From the NCBI GenBank assembly GCA_910592205.1, contig CAJVPJ010001075.1:1-12589 (forward strand): a stretch of DNA of 12,589 nucleotides, in the 5' to 3' direction. The DNA comes from Paraglomus occultum (lineage: Eukaryota > Glomeromycota > Glomeromycetes > Paraglomerales > Paraglomeraceae). Below the pieces are notes generated by a model. That model did no database searches. It was not told where the DNA came from and saw only the letters and a program-made list of their open reading frames with translations. Below, piece after piece: positions 1 to 7,630 of this stretch. How positions within the stretch are numbered: the stretch's first letter is position 1; each line of letters opens with the position of its first letter. The translations under genes and the position numbers were made by a program.

Positions 1-139
1 ACGTCTCGAGAAAGAGAGTAAATATTCCAGCACACTCTTACCTACTGGAGCTTTGCCTAAACCGAGAAATAGCTATGTGGATTCAGCTGCAGGTATGTTA
101 TATGCTACATGTGTTAATACAAAAAAAGTCAACTACTAA
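1..139 (+). other. Possible exon end of a gene entering from the left edge
   Basis: The frame starting at base 2 is open to TAA at 137-139, and a second plus-strand frame is also open here. A consensus donor (GCTGCAG followed by GTATGT) lies at 95/96. This could be the end of an exon from a gene to the left. I cannot name it, and with two open frames the coding frame is unclear. Confidence 0.25.
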
Positions 140-1660
140 CTCGTTTTATTCACAAATACAAATAATTACATTACATCATTTTATTGTCTAATAATTTAGT
201 GACACAAACGCTCTTGTAATTCGCGGTTTATACGAGTTCTACTCAAGGAGTTCACTTATCTTCCAATTATATGGATATTAAATGTGTCAACATGAGCACG
301 TTTACTGTTAGCCTTCTTTTCCAGGGTAGACTATTTGAGTATATAATATAATAGTCATTATATAAATTTATGATCTGAATAAAATGCTTAACTACAGTTT
401 AAGCTTCGTGCCAATTTCGCGTTTCCTAACATTGTTTGTATACCTCCCCAAAACGCCATGCCGTCGCAAAATTATCTTGCTCAACTCTTCATCGTGATTG
501 CTTTCATTTGACAATGAATAATAGTATTTAACCACAATAGCTGTTTTACGACTAGAACACAAAATTCTGTAGATGATATTCCAAGCCTTTTTGAAATCTT
601 CCGATTGAATAAAATGTCTGGTACTTTTGTAAGAACCAAAACCTTGATTCATTCCGCTGCTTATCGATTGTATCGATCCGTCGAAGTTCTATCACTGTTC
701 CTTTAGTGATATTGTAGCCCCTAACGATGCAAGTTTAACAACGCAAATAAAACTATTCATGTCAAGACCACAAATGACGTTTGATTTGCCTACCCAAACT
801 TTATCTAGTTCTATAATGAGAATGTTTGTTTGTAATCGCATACCGTTAATATTAACAAGTACTTATATTTGTCGGTAACGGAAGAACATTGCAGTATAGT
901 AGTACTGGATCGTTAGAGCATGTAGAAAAAGTCGTAAAGTCGAGAATACCGTCTACGATAAAGTTTAAAATAAATCGGAATACAGCTTTTGTTGCATATA
1001 GTAATAATGTATCACCTTTGACCTTTCCATATTTGAAGACTCCGTGTAATAAACTTCTAACCAGTTTGTTGATTACTGTCAACTCTGGTTTATGTTGAAG
1101 TGCATGTTTAATCTAATTTTAAATGTTTATATTGTATTGAATTAATCGTACCTTCTGTTACTTAATCGCATCACGTAGGAATTGAGTCGATAATAATGTT
1201 TGCAATATTTAACAGCATAGCTGAAGTAAGGTGCTTGTAAATTTTGAAAACAATTTTCTAAAGGTTGTTCATTTCTAATATGTTATTTTTAGTAACAAGG
1301 TCTTGTAATTTTAATGTGGGGGCGTATTTATACATTTTGCAAGTTTTTGGAATATCTCAAATCTGGTCCCATCTAATATATTAATATCAATAAAAAATAG
1401 CCACTGTGACCAATTCCATTCTTTAAGTTATTTATGTACAAAGTAAAATTTATTCATCAGGTTGTAATATTTTTTAGTTTAACCATTGCTTTAAATACTG
1501 ATAAATTGGCCTTTCATTTATAACAGTTGATTCTCTTGTGTATGAAACAATTTATTATTATTAAGAACCCCATCATAATCACACAAAAACGTGTTCTTCT
1601 ACGCAATTACTTTAACATTAGTGTCTTCTGCCAGAAAAAAAAACGTTATTCTTCTAGTGT
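140..1660. other. AT-rich region with weak coding-like fragments only
   Basis: No gene can be supported. Fragments with some protein-like character are a minus-strand ATG frame at 652-392 (86 codons, basic), a plus-strand ATG frame at 759-878 (39 codons) ending just beyond a possible GTAACG donor, and an adjoining plus-strand frame from about 856 to 1098 that lacks an ATG start. None matches a family I know and none has a clear splice model. Positions 1100-1660 are AT-rich without signals I recognise apart from being downstream of the exonuclease gene. Confidence 0.4.
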
Positions 1661-1665
1661 TTCCC

Positions 1666-1671
1666 TTTATT
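1666..1671 (-). terminator. Possible polyadenylation signal overlapping the exonuclease stop codon
   Basis: The minus-strand sequence GTAAAATAAAGG contains AATAAA, and the TAA stop of the exonuclease gene lies inside that hexamer. Fungal signals are degenerate, so this is suggestive only. Confidence 0.3.
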
Positions 1672-3243
1672 TTACACATTTCTCGTATATCCGTTCCAAT
1701 TCTTCCACCCAAACCGGATTAAACTCAAAAGTGTGATTGTCACTAAAAGATTTGAAAGCGTCAAACTCTACCATTTTCTGAATCATGTCCGTAACGTAAA
1801 GTTTACACTGTTCCTCATCAAGGTCAAATTCCATCAACCTTGTCGTTTTACACAAATTGATCATCATCTTCTTCCTCAACGTTTTGTGCAAATGCGGTGA
1901 AAGCCATTTGATAAAGTAAACGGCTTTTTCGTCAAAACCTTTTTCCGTAAGAAACCCTTCAGCTTCCGGCAATTCTAGTATAGTGCTCAATGCAACGCCC
2001 GGGAATTTAACGCGCAATTGAAGAAAGTCCTTTTCGTCGAGTGTATCGATAAAATCTGCCGAGTCACCAAGATCGACTGGATCGCCACCAGGACCGGCTG
2101 AATCACTACCAGGACCGGCTGAATCACCAGGTTCGTCATTCTTGGCAAGAATTAACCGGCCATCGGATAGAAAATGCTTTATGGCAGTACCTATCGCTTG
2201 TCGACGTTCTAATGTCTCGGGTTTTGTCTTTTGCCAACGGCTATACGACGACTGTCCAGAATTAACCAACTTGCCTATCTTAGTTACCTGTTGTCAAGTG
2301 CAGATTTATCGTTAAACGCGATTCGAGCTTGATCAAACAGAAAGGAAAAGCAAGTCACTTGATCATTCAGAGCCTACCGTTCCTTTCATATTATGTCGCT
2401 TGAATATCGTATACAGTTCAGATTCTTCTTCTTCCAGAGTCATAGGATACCGTTCTTCCCAAGACTTGTAATTTGGATTTCGTTTGTCTACAAGCATATT
2501 CTCGTAAATCCGTAGAGCGACAAAAGCATCACACGCAACATATTGTACTATTTCGTCGTCCAGACAGACGGCATCAAAATCCCAATCTATGATCTTGTCC
2601 GTCTTGTTCAATTCCAGACCGTTGTCGGTAAACATGAGTGCCAGCTCGGCAAGTGATTTGGCATGGATTCCCTTTTCCTTTGCCATGCGATCGAGATCCA
2701 CGATTCCGTTCATTTCGATACCATATGATTCTTTGAGCCATTTGGCATCTCCTCGAGCATTCACACCGACTTTTAAAATGTTGGGATCGTTGAGTAACTT
2801 TTGTAGGCCAGTGGGGAATATGGTTGCATCTCCTCGAGTTATTCGGTATACTTGGAACAAGAGACAAAACTCGGCTGTCGCAATTTGTATCATCGATACC
2901 ACACGAGGATGTACTAATCTTTTCACAGTCGTCTCTGTATCAAAACCGACATAGGCGACTGGCCAAGTAGAATTACGTTGCAATACTCCAAAGCATGCCG
3001 CAACTACAATGCAAGATGCAATCGAGCTGCTAAGTATTCTCCTTTAACAGTTTATGGGTTGATGATTGCCTTCCCCTTTCGACCTCTACGACTCTGAATG
3101 TCTTTACCTGAAGATCTGGTTGCTATCTGATATACAGGCGGTTCAGTTTGAAATTTCGGTATTTTGGCCTTGTCCAATTCTTGCACGATTGAGCTAATCT
3201 TTTTCGAGCTATCGGCAAATAATACAGGAAACGAGTAGGTCAT
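1667..3243 (-). CDS. DEDDy 3'-5' exonuclease (WRN/RNase D type) with unknown C-terminal extension
   Basis: Predicted nuclease that removes nucleotides from 3' ends using two metal ions. On the minus strand I read exon 1 3243-3108, exon 2 3003-2378 and exon 3 2287-1667, with GT-AG introns of 104 and 90 bases, giving about 460 residues. Exon 2 holds the catalytic domain: motif I is FDTET (Asp and Glu ligands), motif II is GVNARGDAKWL (Asp), and motif III is YVACDAF with the Tyr-x3-Asp spacing of the DEDDy subgroup. The core resembles the WRN exonuclease domain (fungal and plant stand-alone forms exist), with no helicase in the window. Exon 3 (about 206 residues) has an acidic Gly/Ser/Pro repeat and a helical, charged C-terminus I do not recognise. 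Exon joins come from splice sites and phase; the exon 1 donor (GTAAAG) and acceptor (TTGTAG) are the least certain. If intron 2 is retained, translation stops 5 codons into it (TGA 2365-2363), leaving only the nuclease domain. Confidence 0.85.
2076..2134 (-). repeat. Short in-frame acidic repeat in exonuclease exon 3
   Basis: The coding strand repeats a unit of about 18 bases giving GDSAGPGSDSAGPGGDP, followed by a diverged copy (GDSADF). The copies differ at synonymous and non-synonymous sites, so this is a slightly aged tandem duplication inside a probable disordered linker. Confidence 0.7.
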
Positions 3244-3259
3244 TTTGTCCTCCACTATT

Positions 3260-4780
3260 TGTCTCAACGGTGAATATATGATAAATCCGGGAGCGGATCG
3301 ATTGTTTAAATCTAATGTACCTCAGCCACTGCGGCTACATAGAAAATCAATTTGACTTTATCTCAAAGAGAAAGGATTAAAGTTTGATTACTATATGCGT
3401 TTGTATGCAAGATGGCCTATCTAAGCCTGTTATTTGTCGGTGATGGGAATGTATTGGAAAAAGTTGCACAATGTTTACTGTTGATCTATAAATGTAATAA
3501 GCCTTTGTAAGCTCTTCGATTCTCAAGACAATAATTTGCTTTCAATTGTACCTAATTGGTAAATCGACAAATTATTGGTCAACTGTTATGTATGCTGATT
3601 CATCTGCTCTTCTCTATTGTCCGTATTCCGTACGTAGCAATTGTAATTTCCGAAAAAGAAAAAGTGATAATAAAAATACTTCGTTGCCATAAAACCGATA
3701 GGTTACAATTGGCAAAGCAAGTAAATACCACTTTCGTGCTTTCATTTTCAGCAGGGGGTTATGCCAAATTTGGAACCACATATTATCGTACCTTAACGAT
3801 TGTTCTAGACTTTTTTTTTTTTGATACGGACTATTATCGCCATAATCCGAGTATCCGCTACATGCATGCCCACAACGCTCAAGGCATCATCCTTCCATAA
3901 CGATAATGCTAAATATGCTATCTCGCTTACTTATCCTTGATAGATAAAACTAGGCTTTATCGAGCAAGCTTGTTGTGAATAAAATTAAGCCTAAAAGTAA
4001 AACTATTCGCATTTTAGTATATAACCTCGTTCGTACCTATACCAAAGAGCTGCAAATTTCATAGAAACATATGCATAACAATGGGTTGGCATGCTTAGCG
4101 ACTGGGTACAAGTCGATGATGCTTGTATTAGTATTATGTCCGGAATTAAAAACCAGACGCTTCGAACAAATTACTTAATTAACAGTAGAACCTTTGTTCG
4201 AGAATGAGAACTGGGGACGGTTCGAAGAATGGTCATAAAAACACAAGTAAATGTACAAACTGTTAGCTAAACAAAAAGCCTTCTTACCAGTTTCATATAA
4301 ATAGTAAAAAGAATATCGGCAAACATGACAGTACCGAAAATCAGTATACATGGTATGCTTAGCAAAGAACACGCGATATTTATTATTATCCACGGTGTAA
4401 CACAATTGCTTATTCAAACTATTACTATATACTAAGTAAGATCTGGCGTAACAAATCTATTTTGATAATAAAGCATTGCAAATTGTTATATCTCTTCCCC
4501 CGAACACATGGACATGTTATTTGATAAAGCAATACTAAATGCAATAATATTAAATATGTTTATTATTATTATCATCAGAGGACGTATTGCATGCTCAGCA
4601 CAAATCGTGAAGAAGTTGCGAAGGGATCTGTGTAGCTGAGGTACAATTAAGGATCTCTTGACAAATGATTGTTCTGGTGTTGACATCCATGGTATATACC
4701 CTTATTATGTTTGTAAACGGGTCAATTGATATCCCTTCCTAGATAAATGATATTCAATTAACAAAGAGATAAACAACAGC
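3260..4780. other. Intergenic region upstream of the exonuclease gene
   Basis: Positions just beyond 3243 should hold the promoter and 5' leader of the minus-strand exonuclease gene, but I see no clear core element. A plus-strand frame at 3556-3900 opens only with TTG and has low-complexity composition, so I do not call it. A minus-strand ATG frame at 4686-4486 (66 codons) begins protein-like and ends in an Ile-rich run from ATT/ATA repeats; it is most likely chance. A run of 12 T lies at 3811-3822. Confidence 0.4.
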
Positions 4781-4793
4781 AAAATACTCATCA

Positions 4794-5572
4794 TTATTGA
4801 TCACTTGCCTCAGCTCCTCCCCTCATCTATAGATTCATCTTTTGGTCAACATCTAAGGCTGTGTCGTTTTCAGACCTTATTTCTATAATGAAATTAGGTG
4901 TTACTTTTGGATAATTTGATTCTCCAAGGTTGTCTGGGTGGTCGATTAGCTTGGAAAGCATTCCATCTACAATAATAAAATAAAAAGGTTAGAGGTTAAA
5001 AAGATCACACAAGCCATGCAAGCTGTCTATATTTTGTCACATTCCAACCTGGGACTAAGTACAACAGATGCATCAGGACCTAAAATGTTAAGCCACCCCT
5101 GCTGTTAGGCACCCTAAAAGCACCCTATAACCAACAAAAATAATAATTAAAAGATGCAAACATGAAACGCCAATATAATGGTTCCAAAGAACCATGGAGA
5201 GGATTATAATCTGTTGCATAATATACCTGGGAAGCACACAGTGTCCAAGTTGGCACGACATCATACATAAAGTTGTCCGATAATATCAAATTCTTTTGCA
5301 TCTAAACAACATTTTTTTTATTAACGATTTCAACTGTCAAATAGTGGTCTAGCAAGTTACACAACTCTTTTCGTCGAGAACCGGCATTAATTCAAGTTGG
5401 CCTTCAATAAGGTTCATTCGAAAGTAAGGCTTTGCGTGAGCGATTTCTTCAAACAACTGTTCACTACAGTTAGGAACAATAAGCTTGCCGTGCCCGAGTC
5501 TTTCCAACACTTGCTCACTCGTGGGAACAATAACCTCGCCTCGCTGTCCGCGACTCTTCCAGACATTTTTTC
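4794..5572 (-). pseudogene. Uma2-like (PD-(D/E)XK fold) gene relic
   Basis: Minus-strand fragments read like a Uma2-family protein, a nuclease-fold family best known from cyanobacteria. Fragment 1 (5572-5349) gives VPTSEQVLERLGHGK, LIVPNCSEQLFEEIAHAK and then FRMNLIEGQLELMP, matching the Uma2 pattern of an N-terminal helix followed by the ELIDGEL-MSP strand. Fragment 2 (about 5302-5230) gives EFDIIGQLYV, an in-frame TGA (5263-5261), then CRANLDTV. Fragment 3 (5079-5041) gives GPDASVVLSPRLE, the family's SPD-A/V-S motif with the catalytic-type Asp. Fragment 4 (4966-4827) gives VTPNFIIEIRSEND and DVDQKMNL, matching the Glu-bearing strand and the following helix, then a TAG (4829-4827) and MRGGAEASDQ in the same frame. 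Fragments 3 and 4 join in phase across a plausible GT-AG intron with a CTAAC branch site. No ATG opens fragment 1 in frame; an ATG at 5566 is in another frame. Missing C-terminus and two stops at conserved positions argue for decay. Family call is by motif memory only. Confidence 0.6.
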
Positions 5573-5688
5573 AAAAAATGAATATGGATATTGTTTGTGC
5601 GATATTTATTTGAGTTTCAACTGACCTAACCCGCTTTCGCTTTGACTGTGAAAAGTGGAATAAAAATTTGGGTGGCCTTTCGATAATA

Positions 5689-6293
5689 TCAATATCTTGC
5701 GCCAAGAAATTCACGTGGCTTGAAAAATGTCTGAATCTCGATATCTTGTTATTATTACTATTATTTCCAAAGCATTAAAAAATACCTGGATCTAGCACGA
5801 CTGCATGGGTGGTGCACCAGTGGAAGTCAGCTCCAAAGCTTGCCCGAAGGCGATGACTACCCCTTATTCTCTCGTCCTGCTAGGTACTGCACTATCACTA
5901 TTCACATTATATAGTTTCTTCCGTCGGATTTCTAGTAAGACGTGACGCTTGTGGAATTTCCTTATAGTGGCATTTCCAAGGCGTTCCCCAACTCTCTAAT
6001 TTCTTCGACTCGGTGCGTTTTACTTCGAATAGGCGATCGAAATCTTGCCAGAGAATTTGAACATCGGCGGCGGTGTAATCTTGAGGCGTTCTATTAGACC
6101 CGGACCGTCGAGAACCGGAATTACTATCGCGACCGCCAACACCATTTTGATGTCGTGTACTTTGTAGTGCGGTCGAGATTGTTGATTTTTTGTAGCAATT
6201 CGGTATTAGCGCCTGAATTTCGCCGTGATCTTTTGATAGCAGATAATTCCGCAGTTATACAGTTTTCCACTCTTCGAGTATTTCGGTATAATA
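5689..6293 (-). CDS. Unnamed spliced gene (partial model), unknown function
   Basis: I do not recognise this protein. Coding-like minus-strand segments are: 6293-6261 (YYTEILEEWKT) after a CTAG acceptor; 6212-5907, entered by a phase-0 GT-AG intron of 48 bases, with a basic Ser/Gly/Arg stretch then DYTAADVQILWQDFDRLFE and ESWGTPWKCHYKEIP; 5876-5786 (SFGADFHWCTTHAVVLDP), bounded by CAG and a GTATTT donor; and 5744-5689 (IEIQTFFKPREFLGARY, then TGA), joined in phase by a 41-base intron. The long segment lacks a start codon, so simple ORF scans miss it. The link between 6212-5907 and 5876 is unresolved: one option is a GTAAAA donor after FDRLFE, another is an in-frame stop at 5909-5907 in a decayed gene. 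The N-terminus is also unresolved; ATGs at 6411 and about 6543 are candidates. It lies just upstream of the Uma2-like relic on the same strand, about 120 bases away, with no shared frame that I can show. Confidence 0.45.
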
Positions 6294-6805
6294 CTAGCGA
6301 TTGGATATGACGAGCACGAAAAAATCTGTACGTTTTATAGATCACCTGATCATAAGACATTTCGAAATTACACTGACAAACGAGGTTTGAATTGTTTGAA
6401 AACATTTCCATGGTGTAATATAATTTATGCAATTCACACTAACGAGTTATTAGATTTGTGTGCGTTTTGCGTTGTATTGTAAATTGTTCTAAGGACGAGC
6501 CTGTGAATATTATCTGCGAAATTGACGTGTTTATAGAGTTCATGATGGCACTTGAGCTACGAATGAATTGATATCTCGCTCATTTCTTTGTGTATAACTC
6601 CTAGAAAAGCCAATTCGTCGCTCCATTATGAATTCGCGCGCAAAACAAAACCTGTGTTGGGGGAATGCTTCAATGGATGAATTAACTATATTGTACACCC
6701 CGTATTAAATGAATTGAGGGTCGGGATCTAGTTCGACCATTAGTATGCGGAGACGATCAATATACTGATAATGAAACACACAATAACACGATTGACGTTT
6801 CCGGA

Positions 6806-6821
6806 TCTGCGTTAGCGCAGA
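6806..6821. repeat. Perfect 6-bp stem with TTAG loop
   Basis: TCTGCG-TTAG-CGCAGA forms a perfect inverted repeat with a four-base loop. It is GC-rich against the AT-rich surroundings. No T run follows in either direction that would make it look like a terminator, and its role is unknown. Confidence 0.6.
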
Positions 6822-7013
6822 GTTTATTTAAAATCTTATTACCCATGTTATATAGTACATTTATTTCGTTTGTTATAATCAGCATGATACTACACTTTCA
6901 TTTTGGCTTAGGAAAAAGGGTCAAATTAATTTTAGCGTGCGTGCATGCTGGACGATTTGAGTAACTTTCTCCAAAAAGTTTCCAACATGATGCTCACAGA
7001 ATGTTGTAAAAGG

Positions 7014-7037
7014 TGATCGATCGATCATCTGATCAGA
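7014..7037. repeat. Two adjoining perfect palindromes rich in GATC
   Basis: TGATCGATCGATCA (7014-7027) is a perfect 14-base palindrome and is followed at once by TCTGATCAGA (7028-7037), a perfect 10-base palindrome. Together they hold four GATC tetramers in 24 bases. This could be a dimeric factor site or a chance cluster. Confidence 0.7.
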
Positions 7038-7507
7038 TTATATGCTGCACAATAAAGAAACGCTTATTAAAATTAGAACAGCATAGCAATCTTTGTCGCC
7101 ACTCTATATCTACATACATACGACTAATCGCGCAACTCACCAAAGTCCTCAACGGAACGGGTTTATCGACCACAACTGACGAAAGACGGCACATTTGCAT
7201 GTATCGCTTAACAATATCTCTTCCAAAGTGCAAATACAAACAATCTTCTAACAACAAGATTCGAACTCACGTCTACAATACGTATACATCCGAACGCTTC
7301 TTTATATTGCGCGCATCGCCTCACAACATTTGCTCCTCCAAAGCCTTCCAACCTTAACAGAAACCCTAGCTTTTTGTACCATAACAGTGTTTTAAATGTT
7401 GTATTAGTATACCTTTGAGATGTGTATCATATTGATCAATTTGTACCACATAGATTATACATGGTTGGTATCACCTCGCCCAACGCATGCAAGAACGATC
7501 ACGCAAA

Positions 7508-7520
7508 TTCTGGAAAGTTC
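7508..7520 (+). promoter_or_regulatory. Heat-shock element (three-unit, perfect)
   Basis: TTCtgGAAagTTC matches the Hsf1 consensus of three alternating units exactly (TTCnnGAAnnTTC). A fourth upstream unit is two-thirds matched (GCA for GAA at 7503-7505). It lies about 110 bases before the AHA1 start codon and about 35 bases before a TATA-like box. Aha1 is a known stress-induced co-chaperone, so Hsf1 control is likely. Confidence 0.75.
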
Positions 7521-7555
7521 GACCCGATATGAAATTTTGTTTGTCTGATCGACAA

Positions 7556-7563
7556 TATAAGAG
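7556..7563 (+). promoter_or_regulatory. TATA-like box of AHA1
   Basis: TATAAGAG lies 68 bases before the AHA1 ATG and downstream of the heat-shock element, the expected order for a stress-inducible promoter. AT-rich DNA makes chance matches common, so this rests on position. Confidence 0.45.
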
Positions 7564-7630
7564 GTTTTTGAACTAGTGTAAAACTCTGGCTTTTTTGTTG
7601 TTGAGAATTCGCTTTGCCTGTGAAAAAAAA

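Larger units (their letters stand above)
6430..7500. other. Intergenic region with palindromes and no firm gene
   Basis: Small minus-strand ATG frames occur at about 6626-6540 and about 6543-6433, the second ending near a GTTAGT donor; these could be 5' exons of the unnamed gene at 5689-6293, but I cannot link them in phase. A minus-strand frame at 7266-7033 is fairly protein-like (about 77 codons) but lacks an ATG at its beginning and matches nothing I know; the plus-strand frame opposite it starts with GTG. Inverted repeats at 6806-6821 and 7014-7037 are listed separately. Confidence 0.35.

Noticed and set aside
2574-2867. Minus-strand frame of 97 codons in another phase
   Set aside because: It is an out-of-frame reading of the same exonuclease exon with a composition unlike a folded protein.
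2589-2954. Plus-strand open frame of 121 codons
   Set aside because: It lies opposite the catalytic exon of the exonuclease gene, whose DEDDy motifs fix the true strand and frame.
3556-3900. Plus-strand frame of 114 codons
   Set aside because: It starts at TTG, spans a 12-T run read as Phe, and shows no family resemblance or splice context.
5397-5624. Plus-strand frame of 75 codons
   Set aside because: It begins at TTG and lies opposite the Uma2-like fragment, which has the better motif support.
7250-7275. tRNA-like TTCGAA box on the minus strand
   Set aside because: The neighbouring bases do not form a proper T stem and no acceptor stem or A box could be fitted.
7013-7357. Plus-strand frame of 114 codons
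   Set aside because: It starts at GTG inside a palindrome, and the opposite strand is at least as protein-like; neither matches a known family.
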